From NCBI GenBank assembly GCA_038087015.1, contig JASBNA010000031.1, forward strand, positions 372,001 to 436,000: 64,000 nucleotides of DNA, written 5' to 3'. Positions 12,026 through 24,245 of this stretch are shown here, in pieces; the stretch's first letter is position 1, and every line of letters starts with the position of its first letter. The notes beneath the pieces were generated by a model. The model did not search any database. It saw only the letters and a list, made by a program, of their open reading frames with translations, and was not told the origin of the DNA. The position numbers were made by a program, and so were the translations under genes. This DNA is from Cerrena zonata (lineage: Eukaryota > Basidiomycota > Agaricomycetes > Polyporales > Cerrenaceae).

Positions 12026-13732
12026 CTATCCTTTTAATTCCTCCACTGCTGCCCTCAATCTAGCACGGAATGCATCTGGGTCAGATACCGATATTTCACA
12101 GCTGTCAAGCTCCAAGATCGCAATTCCATGGCCACGAGCCTGGCGCCCCACTAAGCATTTTATAAATGCCTCTCCGTGAAGGGACCAGTCAGGACGAACC
12201 TCGGTATCTTCAGCAATATGTACTACACTTAAGCCCAGATAACGCAAGTGTGGTACTAGGATCGTCTTTTTCTTGTTCTTCCGTGGTTGAAGAAGTTCCG
12301 GTACCGCAGAAGCCCAATTATGAAAACCAAGTATTTCTACATGATCCGTCGCTTGAAGTAATCGTAACATTGCGTTAGGAAGTTTCGACGTGCGACAACG
12401 CCAGAAGGAGGTCTGGAGCTCGACGATAGATGAAAATGCTCTTGGAGTAACGGCATCAATCATATCGTTGAAGATGGTGGGCGGTTCCACGGGCAATCCG
12501 CGGTGCTTGTCCGGAGAAACGAGAGCAAGTCGCAATTGTTGAGACGTGTCCTTGAACATAGTCAATGACACAATGTCTATATCAACATACATAGAAGCTC
12601 TTGTTGGGTCCCGGTGATCACCATACATGCGATGAAGATGTGAAAACACAGATTTGCAAGCCGCCGATACATCCAGTCTGGGAACAACATCCAGCTCTAT
12701 ATGAATCATCGCATCCGATGGCAGCATCAGAGACGTAAAAAGCGATACGCCGCTAGTGGCTTCGCCCAGAACCGCGAAACTTTTTAGCTTGGACATATGC
12801 ACCAATTGGGTTGATTCCTGGGCTGCTGGTGGAAGAGCACAGAACAGCTTGAGCGACTGTAGGTGAACGAGTTTCTTGAGCAGAGCGAGTACGTCCTTAA
12901 TGGTCCCGCCTGGCGGTGGCTGCTCATTTCTGAGGATGGAGAGGGACGTAACGCTGACCGGTAGATTCAGCAATAACGTCCAGTCTGGAAAGATATTGTT
13001 CAGAACCACGCGGCGTAGAGATCGAAGGCCCGCCTTCATAATGAGCGGGAGACCGAGGAGGGGTTTGGTTACCGAAACGCCATTGTTAACGAGAATCTGA
13101 ATGTCCAGTAACTGAAGTTGAGATAACGAAGCTTTATTCACGTTGCTCGAGAAGACGTATTGGAATATATCTTGATGAAATGAAAGGCTGAGGGACCGTA
13201 CACGACCCCCTTGCATAAGCTTGTTGAGTGTCTCCATCACCTTCTGCGGATCTGCCAAAGAGAAGATGTTGGACTTCATGAAGATATCGAGAGGTGTGTT
13301 ATGCGACATCGTGATAAACTTTTCGACAATATCGGGATATGGGGATATTTTCGCATCGATTTGAGACCAAAGGATCGGGCTTGAAGCCATAGCAGCCCTC
13401 CATGAATGGCACACTTGCATGAGCACCAGCCATCGCCAATGTGGAGGCCTCCCCTTTTCCTCGTCCTCATCCTCGTCCTCTTCCTCATCATCCAAATTGT
13501 CGTCATCCACATCAGACTCGTCTGGGTTTGTCATCACTGAATGAAGGTACTCTCGAAATATGAGAGGCAGGATGTCATACGGCAATGCAGATGCATGGGA
13601 CATTGCATTGAAGCTTGCGCACAGTTGGAGTACTTGTTCTCGAGTAACCTTTGTATCCCGTCGGTTTTCCTCGATCTGGGTCCGGCGAGCTTGAAGAATA
13701 CTACGGTGCTCTTGAATCTTCTTTGAGGTCAT
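12026..13732 (-). CDS. F-box protein with LRR-like C-terminal region
   Basis: A single-exon frame of 568 residues. A charged coiled-coil-like N-terminus is followed by an F-box-type segment (SALPYDILPLIFREYL, about residues 48-65), an acidic run (about residues 80-92) and VCHSWRAAMASSPILWSQI, the second half of the F-box seen in the large agaric F-box families. The rest is leucine-rich and irregular. Such proteins are substrate adaptors of SCF ubiquitin ligases; the target is unknown. The frame is open to an ATG at 13783, but the ATG at 13732 (MTSKKIQEHRS) matches the start of the neighbouring paralogue and is preferred. Confidence 0.8.
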   Translation of the reverse strand: MTSKKIQEHRSILQARRTQIEENRRDTKVTREQVLQLCASFNAMSHASALPYDILPLIFREYLHSVMTNPDESDVDDDNLDDEEEDEDEDEEKGRPPHWRWLVLMQVCHSWRAAMASSPILWSQIDAKISPYPDIVEKFITMSHNTPLDIFMKSNIFSLADPQKVMETLNKLMQGGRVRSLSLSFHQDIFQYVFSSNVNKASLSQLQLLDIQILVNNGVSVTKPLLGLPLIMKAGLRSLRRVVLNNIFPDWTLLLNLPVSVTSLSILRNEQPPPGGTIKDVLALLKKLVHLQSLKLFCALPPAAQESTQLVHMSKLKSFAVLGEATSGVSLFTSLMLPSDAMIHIELDVVPRLDVSAACKSVFSHLHRMYGDHRDPTRASMYVDIDIVSLTMFKDTSQQLRLALVSPDKHRGLPVEPPTIFNDMIDAVTPRAFSSIVELQTSFWRCRTSKLPNAMLRLLQATDHVEILGFHNWASAVPELLQPRKNKKKTILVPHLRYLGLSVVHIAEDTEVRPDWSLHGEAFIKCLVGRQARGHGIAILELDSCEISVSDPDAFRARLRAAVEELKG

Positions 13733-13783
13733 CGTGAATATGTTTACGCTATATGATTCCAAGCAAATTAGCGTTTCAAACAT

Positions 13784-14418
13784 AGTATACAGGATGGTAT
13801 GTTTGACAAACCCCGTAGAATATGAAAACTTGAAAGAGAACAGATCCGAATTCTGCTTACGATACCTAAGGTCTAATGATCTGTGAGTATGGAGGGATAT
13901 ATGAAAACAAGTAAACCAGTTCAGGTGTAAGTTGCAACGGTATCGTGTTATCAGCGACTCGGATTACAATAGAAGTCTAAATAAGGAAGGTGAAGGAATG
14001 GAAAGAAGACGTTCTGCCGCAGGCTCCATCTTCTCCATCTGTAAGAAGGTTATAAGTATTGAGGTTAGTACTTTCCATCGGGCTTAAATCAACATTTATC
14101 ATAGCGGTGATTCTGAATGTTCAAAATATAATCACCAATGAGACCCTACGAAATCGATGCACATATCCTCGAAGAATGAGCAAGTAGATAAGTTTGGCGA
14201 TTCGATCTTCTATGAAACTAGTGAGAAGAAACTGGAATTAGTTATGTATTCACCTGATGGAATGTTAGAGAACTGTACAAGTTTCCGTTAGTAATGATCA
14301 TATGATGCGATTTGTATACGGCAATCGAAGTGGTGTACAATTGAGACGATATCATGATGTTCCCTCCTACTACATGGATTGGACAAGCTTATCAAGCTCA
14401 AGTCGAGAGTATATTTTC
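13784..14418. other. Intergenic between F-box paralogues
   Basis: About 630 bp, AT-rich, no coding signal on either strand. It contains the presumed promoter of the downstream F-box gene and the 3' end of the pseudogene. Confidence 0.5.
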
Positions 14419-16117
14419 CTACTTCAGTAGTCTTTCCCATTCCTTAAGTTCCGTCACCAACGCGAGTAATTTGCAATGTAACTGAACCGGTTCAGAGACA
14501 TGAAGTTTACAACCTTTACCGATTGTCAACGTAACGATTCCGAGGCCACAAGCTTGACGTTCCTTCAGCCATTCACAGAGTGCATTACTATCCAGGGATC
14601 CCACTCGGTGACTTTTGATGTCTTCTACAACTTTGACTTTGGATAGACGTAGATGACGCAAGTTTGGAACCAGGGTTGATTTGCATTGTGGAAGTCGTAG
14701 AATGTCCAACAGAACACCTCCTAGACCTTCTATGGTAAGATCTTCTAGGTTATCCACGCTTTCGAGTAGATGCAAGAAGGAAGGTGTTATATCTGGGTAG
14801 TGACAATCGTTGATGGAGATGTGAAGATAGTTTAGGGACGACAATGTTCTGGGAGAAGCAGAATGCGTCACGTCACGTAGGAAAGACAGCAGCGAGAATG
14901 GTGGCTCTATGTTGTCACAAGCAGGTAAGACAGTGATAGTTGATAGCCGTGTCCAATGTTTACCTAGTCCGACGATCATAGCATTTCCTACATACTCACT
15001 ATCACTCTCGATGGCGATGGAGGCGTCTGTGATTTTAGACTGGACGTTGTCGGCCATCCGCTTGATATAAGAGAAGAAAGCTGCGAGAAATCGGCCGTGG
15101 AAGAAGTTGAGTCCGGTGTTGATCCAAGTATCGGGTGGCAGCACCAAAGACTCCAGCAGATATTTACTAGATGGGTCCGTCTGCATCAATATAAGTTCTT
15201 CTAGTTTTGGGAGATACACTGAATCGACCGACTCGTGAGTCGGTTGCGGAAGACATCCGCACAAGTACAGCGTCCTGAGTTGGGGGTGCCGTCTGAGTAC
15301 ACTAAGGACATCCCTCATTGAGTGGACGGAATGTTGAGATATGTTGATAATAGTGAAGTGTGACATGGTGGGCGGAAGATGCAGCATGAGTGGCCAGTCT
15401 ACGGCGACGTGGATGATCGAGAGATGGTGCAGAGACTGAAGGTTTGCCTTCATGATCATAGGGATATTGCCTCCTGATCCATCAAGGCCTTATTTTGATA
15501 AGCCGAGATGTATAAGTACTTGAGATGCGATAACGAAGGAAGCAAAGTATAGCAAGTGAGAATGGAGTCGAGCAGCACTCTGCCCATGACAAGTTTGAGT
15601 GAACGGAGACGTGTCGCCTCCTGAATGATCATTGGAAGGGCTTTGATGATATTATTCGAATTGTGAAGGGCTGGATATAAAGGAGAGATCATTGTGACAT
15701 CGAGAGGGGCTTCGCGCGAGAGAGGAATAAATATTTCGAGGATACTCGGGTATCGGGAAATCCTCGCGTCCAATTGGGACCACAGGGTTGGGCTGGATAA
15801 TGCAATGGTCCTCCAGGAGTAGCACACTTGAGTGAGGAGGAGCCATTGCCAATGAGGCCACGTGCATCATGCACATTACTTTCGCCAAAGGCTTGCACCT
15901 CAAGCGGCTTCTGTGAGTTATAAAGATACTCCCAGAATATTGGGTAAATGACTTCGCGCGGCAAACGAGATACGAAAGACATTGCATTGAAGCTCCTCGA
16001 TAATTGGACTACTTCCTCATGAAGTGTCTGCATGTCCCCTGGTTGTCGGTCGATTTCTTTTCGGTGAGCCTGAATAGTTCGCTCGAGATCGACGCGATCT
16101 TGTGCAATGGCTGTCAT
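14419..16117 (-). pseudogene. F-box/LRR-like paralogue, two frameshifts
   Basis: Three minus-strand frames read on as one F-box protein similar to the gene at 12026-13732. Frame 1 (16117 to about 15870) has the coiled-coil N-terminus and LPREVIYPIFWEYLYNSQ. Frame 2 (about 15870-15470) has WPHWQWLLLTQVCYSWRTIA and SPTLWSQLDARISRYP. Frame 3 (about 15470-14419) holds the leucine-rich half. Both junctions fall inside conserved sequence and behave like loss of one base each; no splice pair of plausible length spans them. The acidic run of the intact paralogue is missing. It is either a young pseudogene or a gene hit by two single-base assembly errors. Confidence 0.7.
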
Positions 16118-16437
16118 ACGGTCGAGGTGATAGTACTGTTGTACACTGCTGAAAAGAAAAAAATACAAGTTAGACAGATTAGCTGATGCGCAATACTGCT
16201 GGCGTAGACAAACTTTATTGCACTTTCACGGGAAGGAGCACTGGAAAGAGCTAAGTCTCAGCTTGCTTGAGTCTGCCTTAGAAGGGAGACTAGCTTCCGA
16301 GTCAAATCGACTTCAAGTTGGATAACTGTGTTACGGACTCACGGTGACTGTGACAGAATGTGACACGCCGCGTTCTGCGACGAGCGGTTTGTTCTGAAAC
16401 ACTCACTAGCACCTACAACTTTACATTATACATTGAC
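16118..16437. other. Divergent promoter region
   Basis: 320 bp between the F-box pseudogene start and NUP85; no coding signal. Presumably holds the NUP85 promoter. Confidence 0.45.
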
Positions 16438-19151
16438 ATGCCTTCTCTTGCGCCCCCTTTATTTGAGCTTGGGCATGCAGAAGAATTTGCCTCGTCTGGA
16501 CGGACTCTAGCTACTGCTTTCTCGCCCCGTGACGAGTCCCTCGCTGTCTACGCCACAAATAATGTATGAATCACGTTCAAGTTCTGTCCATTTAATTACT
16601 GATTGAATACACACACAAGGTAGATCCTCAATCATCGCAGAGAACATATCCCGATGTGCAACCGGTCTATTTTGCGTCACCGCAGGCAGCTCCAGTCGCG
16701 GAGCGTAGAACGGTGAGCACATATAGAAGAATGCAGCTCTTGTTAACGCTGAATTAAATACTTGTTGGGACGCCTTAGTTCATCTCTGATACCTCTGTTG
16801 TCTTTGAGCTTGTTCAAAATCTGTCGATGGTCTCGCAACAGGAAAACTCTAACGCGTACGTCCCCTACATTCTGATGGGTCACTTTACTGACCTCAAGCT
16901 ATAGGTTTCGTGTCGACGATCGTCCCAACGTCATTCGGAAACTAGCATACGACTATGTGAACCACACGAAGGAAGTCTGGGTATACGTGACGGTGAGTCA
17001 ACTACACCGACAGTAGCGAGCTACATATTCTAACATGTTACTCTAGAGGGAAATTGCGAAAGGCCAACCACGACAATATACCCCCGATCACTACCGAATC
17101 CTCTATTCTTGCTTTTCTTTGTTCACCCTCCTTTATGCTCCGGGAACAGAAGCAGAACGTATCCCAGTGGGTGAAGACTTGATGGAATGGCTGAACACGC
17201 ATTATGTTGAGCCATCGAGTGAGGAGGGAATACAACTCAGTGCCCAGGATGAGCCCTGGCAAAATGAAGCCTTTTGGCCATATATTACCCGGTACGTATG
17301 ACGTCACTGTTCATGATCGCATATTTACATGAGGTTTATTAGAGCAACAGTGCGCGGGCTGTCGAAAGCAACCGCTTTCTTCCTAGACATTCTCGCGTCA
17401 AAACATCCGTCCCCTCACCTCCAACGTCTCTCTAAAAGCCTTGCCCCTTTGCTCACAGGTCATCCTCGAATACAGCAATTCACGGCGGAACGTGACTTTG
17501 CAATTGCCTCCCGTCGATGGAAGGAGAAAACGAAGACGTTGCGTTTAGAGCTTGACAGGATCCCTGAAGAAGCGCGAGACGATGGGTTTGAGAATTGGTG
17601 GGATCGTATCAGCGATATTGTCGGGATTCTTGAAGGACGGGGTGAAGTGATTAAACGAATCTGTGAAGAGGTGGGGGCGGACTGGAAGGAAGTCACTGCT
17701 GTGTGGGGTGTCTATGTCGATGGTCGATTGAGGAGAGCAGAACTACCGTATGTTTCTCCCAACATTTTATCATTAATTTCGAAGACTGATATATAATATT
17801 CTAGCGACGTAGTGACCGCGATCCTGGATGATATGCCATCGGACCCTACAGACCTCGAAGACGCCATTCAGTCTTCATTGCTTTTGGGAAAACCCATTCA
17901 AGCACTCTCATATGCCGCCCAGTTTGATGTCTGGCTAGCGGCTCACATGGCAGACCTTATGCAGGCGCTTGGACTCATCGAGAACGAAACTACGGAGTAA
18001 GTGCTATTTCTTGACCACGATGTTTTATGTTCTCCTAACATCCTCCTCAGCTCCGATATACCACTTCGTGACTACTACGTGCTTCAGTACGCAGAATACA
18101 TGCGACTAGATCCTTCGTGCTGGCGACATACTGTATCCTACCTGTGTACTTGCGGCACGGTCGGACACGAAATGGCTGACCAGGTTCTTATGCGAGTAGC
18201 CCTCCGACTACAAACACCAAAAGACTCACAGACCGCGAATGAAGAGTCGGCGAGGATACGGGCAGGTATTCTCGACGGCGTGCTGAAGGAGGTAAATGCA
18301 ACGTGTTTTGAACACCAGAGAGAAGCTGTGAGACGAATGGTCTGCAGGGTAAGATTCACATGATTTTTCAGGGACCCAGTTGCTGAAAGCTGTATCCTAG
18401 ATCGCTGCCCAGACTTTCCTTCGAGAAAAGAATTACGGACTGGCTATCTCGTATTGCGCATCTGCAGAGGACTGGCCTGGTATGGGTCGAATTGTAGATC
18501 GCGTATTGGACGAATATATCATTAACGGTAAATATATGTATTTCTATCCTACTCGTACCCTTCATTCTCAACTTATCTCCCTCAGGTCCTGCGAGTTTCG
18601 CGCACACGGTTGCCAATATCGCTCCCACTCTCCAATCACTTCGCTCTCAAAACGGTAACAACTTGAATGGTGTATTTATTCACCGACTACGATTCGCTGT
18701 TCGGTTCGCCGAGTTCCATCAACGACGACTGAACGGAGAACTTGAGGATGCTGCGCTAGATGTCATGGACATCTTCCAGGAAGAAATTGTTCCCACATCA
18801 TGGTGGGCTGTCGTCCTATGTGACTCTCTTGATCTCTTACGGAATAGTACGTCTTCCGAATTCCATCACCGAGTATTCCAATTACTGACCTGGGTCATCT
18901 TCATAGACGAGAGGTTCTATTTCGCCTCCGAAGACGCGTATCTCCTCATGCGAAAAGTTGAGGAAATCGCTCTTCAGACTACTCATGGGTCAGGATCAGA
19001 TTACCTTGCTATCCTTGCGCGTACGATTAAGAATGGGGATGAGAAGCTGGCTTTGCAGAGGGTCCAGATGGTGAGATTGGCGTTGACGAGATATTATGCT
19101 CGGTGTGGTGTGATTGATGTTGGAGGGAAGATGTCGGTGTTCTCGAAATAG
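16438..19151 (+). CDS. NUP85: Nucleoporin Nup85, Y-complex scaffold of the nuclear pore
   Basis: Eleven exons in consistent phase: 16438-16563, 16620-16712, 16779-16855, 16905-16992, 17047-17291, 17343-17747, 17805-17996, 18051-18348, 18401-18527, 18586-18846, 18907-19151; 718 residues. The protein is almost wholly alpha-helical with no membrane segment or signal. The order of helices and segments such as LAYDYVNHTKEVWVYV, FWPYITR, PEEARDDGFENWWDRISD and the C-terminal DAYLLMRKVEEIALQ match fungal Nup85 (Nup85/Frount family). It is a core part of the Nup84/Y complex that coats the nuclear pore. The last intron (18847-18906) is 60 nt and open in frame, so its retention would add 20 residues; the spliced form fits the family better. 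Confidence 0.85.
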
Positions 19152-19711
19152 TTGTTAGTATTTCCATTGTGTGATTGAGCTTCCCTTGTAACTTTTCCTT
19201 TGTAGACTTATTTTGTGTCTATCATCCAATTGCTTCAACTGTTATGATCACTGCTTCTGTGAGTGGGTATAAACCTTCGGATGGATCATGGGGTTTACCA
19301 TATCATGATGGTCTACGTTAGCCGGTACGTCGGTTGACCGACTCTATGGTATCAACTATCTTGATACCCTCCGTACCAAGGCCCAGGTGCGAATGTTGCA
19401 AGATCTCTGAATAAAATCCACAGACCCGTTCGCATATGCGGTATACATCACTGAGCTACTCATTTATATCGACGGTTTTACATCGCAATACAAATATTGA
19501 GAAAGTATATAGGGCTTCGTACTACGCACATGAATAATGTTCCTTCAATAAGGCTGGATGATACATAGTCACGGAGCGCCCGAGTACTGCATGTGGATAT
19601 ACACACGCTGTACAACTTGAACCCATACTTCCGTTCCAACCTCGACCATATACCCATCAAAGCTGTAATCATAAAGACTCTACTCACAGGACGATAATAA
19701 CGCAAACTTCA
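19152..19711. other. Intergenic NUP85 - DSC ligase
   Basis: 560 bp with no coding signal; holds the NUP85 3' UTR and the promoter of the E3 ligase gene. Confidence 0.5.
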
Positions 19712-22700
19712 ATGAATGTGAATCCTCCGAATAACCAAGATGACCAACTTCGAGACACGGAAGCCAATCTGCCACCTCGGCGACCTCGCAGCTCCATCCC
19801 GTCCATTCTATTCATCACCTTCGTCCTGTTTATGCTCACAAACAATAGGACAGAAGACGTTTTGACAAGGACACACTACCTTGAAGCATTGGACGTAATG
19901 AATTTGGAGATGGGGAATTACTCTGCGTGGATCAACGGAAACGAGACGAGCAACTTTACTCTTGTCAGTATGTGCCTTCTGGTCGTGTGCTTACATTTAA
20001 CGTTCATAGCCTTAATGAATCTTGACTACGATAGCCCTCGCTTAATCCAAATGAGATGCCTCTTGTTACCTCACTGTTGACATTTGGATCACAACTCGAC
20101 CCATCGGAAGCCTCGTACTACACTAACCTAACAGGCTTCTGGCGGGGCGAGGTCCAGTTCTACAACCTAACGTCCAATTCGTCTTCTGAGGCAAATACCA
20201 CCGACTCCTTACCTTGGCAACCAATCGCACACTCATTACTGACATCGTCGAATTTCACTACTAATGTCACTGAACTCGAAGAACGTCTCGGCTCATGGAA
20301 CTGGTCTGCGTCGAACAAAGCAGCGATTAGTGTTGGGGACAAGCTGGTATGGTCAAAACCACATATGACAAACGTTTCGAAGGACATTGCCATTATCCAC
20401 GTATGTTCGAGTATCCTCTAATAAGCATCATTCTTCTGATAGCAATTATAGGGGAAGATTGACCTGACCGACCCTAAGAGCTCGGATGAATTAAGAATCG
20501 ACTTTGATGGTGTTCATTTCATCTCCAACGGCTCGATTTATGCATTTGCTTCTACAGGTGGATCCAGGTAGGTCTCGTACAATCACCATATGTACCAGAT
20601 CTGACAGAATTCCCTTCCAGATATCATCCTGATTTGCGTTATGTTCCATATCTCGTCCCTGAACATCGTCGAAATGAAACGGCAAAAGTAATCGAAGTAG
20701 AAGAGTATCATCGTATCTCTAAAAACAAAGAGAAAGTCGAGGCTGGGACGCTTGATCCCGACCAAGATGAAGGTAAGCTTGATATCTATCTATTTTCCCT
20801 ACTTTCAGCTAAATCATGATATCCCTTAGACGACGACAGCCCGAAGACTATCTGTTCGTTCGATTTCTTCGCCCAATTGAGTCCCAGTACTGTACCCCAA
20901 TTCGAGCTTGATGAATTGGAACAGGAAATCGACAAGCCCACTGGAGTTTCAACAATTGATCAACCGCCCCTGCTACTGAATGCGGTCCTCGTTAGTGCAG
21001 ACTGTGGAATGATGTACGAGATGAAGGATCTTCGTGGTCTCAAGTACGTTATAATTATGGATGTAAAATAATACCCCACTAATGGAAACAGGTCGCAGTC
21101 CTTGTATCGCAAGATCACGACATGTAAGTCCCTAAGGCACCATTATTTTTGGTGTTGCAGCTGAACCATCGTAGACGCAGGACTGTCTGGTATCATCAAC
21201 GCTATCCTACTTATTCTTCTCACACGGCAGACGTCACGCAGTCATTCTGCTGTTGGACTAGGACGGGTTTCTAGGTATCCATTCTTAGCTCAGAGTCTTA
21301 TCGATGCTGTTTCATTTGTCGGAGTATGTTGTCGTTCTATCTTAATTCCTGGACTCCTGTATTTAACACCCTTTTCGACTATTAGCATCTGACCCTAGCT
21401 ATATTAGCGGAAGGAAGACCTTCATTAGCCGTACTTGCACCGGCGGGTATGTCATGTATACTCTTCGTTAGAGAAGCGGTAGGCTGTTTTCATTGTTAAT
21501 TTTTAATACCTGACTCTAACCGGGAGTTTACCTCTGTAGCAATTCTCTGTACTTATCGGCCAGATTCAGGCTCCTGAAGATTCCGAGACAGCCCGACCCA
21601 CGCCTCAACCAACAGCTCCATCGCCACCAGTACCAGCTACAAACACATCTACAAGCCCAACCCAGGAGGACACCGACGACCCTCATAACGAGGACGAACG
21701 ATCCGGAACACGCTCGCTTGATGCCTCCCACTACCTCCTGTTCCTCCTGTTACTGTCTCTCCTCCTACTCCGGCCCCGCTCCCAGCTCCTGCGCCTGCGC
21801 CCGGGCCCCCTCCACACGAACAGGGGTTCCTGAGGTTCTTGCTCTATCATATACGAACAGACCCATCTGCGCGATTATGTCTGTCTCTTTTGTCATTTCC
21901 GAAACGAAGAGACTTTAAACGTGGATTTTGTTTCTAGGGACAATTATGTCGTTTTTCCTCATTGTCGTCTTCCGTCTCGTCATCGTTCTTTCTCTCCCTC
22001 TTCTCTTCATCGCGAGTCTCTACGCTTTCATGTGGTTCCACAGATTCAGCGATCGATCAAGAGGGGACGGACGAGTGGAATGAGTGCGGAATATTTGATT
22101 GGAGCAACGCTCTGTCGATTGTATTTCCTGCTTTGTGAGTTATTATAATTTTCTCCTGGTGATATGTTAATATTTACTCTTAACAGACTTCATGGCCTGC
22201 TCGAAGAACATATTAGACGTCGAACCAAGACGTAAGTGATCTTATATCGTACCTCGAAATATATCACTCAATATTTAATACAGCATGGGTATGGTTCGTC
22301 GTTCTCTTCATATTCCTTCAAGTAGCTGTTCTACTCCTCCAAGACCGATTCGGTCCTAGGTTCTTCCTCCCTTCCCAGATGGCCAGACCGACCGGCTATG
22401 ACTACCACCCTCCTATCCCCCTCCCCGATCCCGAAGCTCCTGAACAGAGTTTGGGGGATTGCGCGATTTGTATGGACGCCATTGAAGTAGATGCTTCTCT
22501 TCGACAACGCTCGGGTGCGGATGATGAGAAGGGCAACGGTGGGTTTGGTAGGTCTGGCGCGTTGTGGGCACAAGCCAGTGTTAGAAAGAGCTATAGTTTG
22601 GCTCCGTGCCATCATTTATTCGTAAGTAATATCTATCTCTACCTCTAAGAGACCAGCGTCATTAATGTTCTCTTACATCGTTGATGGTATACAGCATACA

Positions 22701-22891
22701 GCATGCTTGGAAAGGGTAAGCTTGTATTATCTCTTATTATATGTGGTCTTTCTAACTTCTTATGAGATTCGTAGTGGCTCGCGATTAAGGTGAGACTTTA
22801 TTGCCCACTTTCGTTCGATTACAATGGAATGAATTTGTTTGCTTTTTAGAATATCTGTCCACAGTGTAGACGACCCCTACCGCCTCTGTAA
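19712..22891 (+). CDS. dsc1: Dsc/Tul1-type transmembrane RING E3 ubiquitin ligase, with two apparent frameshifts
   Basis: Fifteen exons: 19712-19963, 20035-20400, 20452-20567, 20621-20772, 20830-21043, 21092-21123, 21175-21323, 21386-21478, 21540-21878, 21938-22134, 22187-22231, 22284-22621, 22695-22715, 22775-22789, 22850-22891. The order is N-terminal membrane anchor, large lumenal domain rich in N-glycosylation sites, several membrane helices (for example SFFLIVVFRLVIVLSLPLLF), then a C-terminal RING: CAICMDAIEVD, CHHLFHTACLERWLAIKN and ICPQCRRPLPPL at the very end. This is the Golgi/endosomal Dsc complex ligase. The frame must shift by one base in the proline-rich linker (about 21700-21725) and again just after FIASLYAFMW (about 22032-22036); both look like single-base losses. 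All other phases agree. It is a damaged gene or carries assembly errors. Confidence 0.8.
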
Positions 22892-23222
22892 CTCTCCCTC
22901 TTCCGGAGAACCCCCCACCCTTATACCATGTGTTGTCGGTAAATCATCACATTTATCAGGTCAAGTGTTGATCGAGATATTGCACTAAGATCCTGTGGCA
23001 CGCTCTTGTAGCCATCATTGCTCTATTCCGTTCATAAAAAGGGCTGAGGTCTGATCATCGGGTTTGGCGTGAACTCTAACAGGTCACCAACTATTGATAA
23101 GTCATAGATCCCACAAGTGGTGAAGGTCGATCTTCGCTTGTTACCAGTGTGTTAATGGCTACGTATTGATTCTGGTGATACTACTGATAACTTATCCGTT
23201 GTAAAGCTGCCGACAGCTACTG

Positions 23223-23481
23223 CGAAGTATTGTGCTTGTTTCAACATGCCGCTATCAGAATATCGCGGGGCGACCCCTTGCAATGTTCTAGTATCCGACA
23301 TCGCTCATGCCAGCAAATGAGGCCTCAGGTAAATTGCAAAGTTAGAGTCAGCCGGTTGTCATTCGAATCTGTCCATCTCATCCGAATCAAAGGAACATAT
23401 TCAGGTAAAATTGATTTCATTTCTAGAGCTCGTTATGTATACTAATCGTTTGTCGGAACCACATTTCTAGTTTGCGAGATG
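23223..23481 (+). repeat. Dispersed direct repeat, block S copy 1
   Basis: About 259 bp nearly identical to 27941-28189, for example TATCGCGGGGCGACCCCTTG and the end TTTCTAGTTTGCGAGATG in both. No terminal inverted repeats or coding capacity were recognised. Confidence 0.8.
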
Positions 23482-23689
23482 AATTCAGTCTCTCCACGAG
23501 CTCTATGCTGGCTTAGAAGGCAAGCGGACATGACAATTATTGATAAACTCACCCGAGCAATATAGTCATTTACTTGTGTCCGCATTGAAGTGAGTCGATA
23601 CACTTACCGACTCAAGAAACATACAACTCTAGACGTTTGGCTTTCCACTTATATAAACAACCCTCTTCTCTGGTGCGGTGCATGTGCAT

Positions 23690-24045
23690 ATTAAGTGGTA
23701 ATGGGAAAGCTTGAAAGGGCACTAAAGGCATGCCGAAGATTGTCCAAGGGCCTCATGGATGGAAGCTATGAGTACGCCAGCTCTACAACAAAGCAGGGCG
23801 GATTTTATACCGAAATTCTCGACATAGGACCTCGTTGCATCACCCTCGAGATGTCCGCTATTACCTTCTCTACTTCATCGACATCGATACTCTCACAGAC
23901 GCTGCGCAAGTAGCTTGCAGAAGGTGTCATGCGCCTATGTCACATATTGATCCCCTGCGGGAATAGTCATCCGACTCCAGAAAGTATGTATACAAGCCTG
24001 TTATGGAAACAAGAACTCTATCAGACTCTGGGCATATAACGGCAC
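23690..24045 (+). repeat. Dispersed repeat, block P copy 1
   Basis: Diverged copy of 27540-27945. Shared stretches include ATAGTCATCC, ATACAAGCC, and TTCTATCAGAC or its close variant, in the same order. It lies upstream of GH1-B and partly resembles the region upstream of GH1-A. Confidence 0.6.
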
Positions 24046-24182
24046 GTAGAGTTGAACCCCTTATTGTAACATATGCTCCACTTTTCTAACTATTTCCGCG
24101 GGCATTTAGGTCTAGGATCAACGAATGATGTTAGGTGGACGCAGTATGCAAAAGTTGTCCCGGACCGTCCTCATCGGATCGC

Positions 24183-24190
24183 TTATAAAG
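24183..24190 (+). promoter_or_regulatory. TATA-like box of GH1-B
   Basis: TTATAAAG lies 56 bp before the start codon at 24246, the same spacing as in GH1-A. Confidence 0.4.
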
Positions 24191-24245
24191 TGTGCATTTC
24201 GCTCGGAAGGTCCCCGCCAATCTGTCGAGGTTGGCTGGTGACACT

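Larger units (their letters stand above)
22892..24245. other. GH1-B upstream region with repeated blocks
   Basis: No supported gene. It holds block S (23223-23481) and block P (about 23690-24045), both of which recur downstream of GH1-B in reversed order. A short frame at 23695-23913 lies in block P and looks like a remnant of coding sequence, because a diverged copy occurs at about 27540-27700 without an intact frame. Confidence 0.5.

Noticed and set aside
18847..18906. Treating the last NUP85 intron as coding
   Set aside because: It is in frame and free of stops, but it has good GTACGT and CATAG borders and its translation does not fit the helical pattern of the family.
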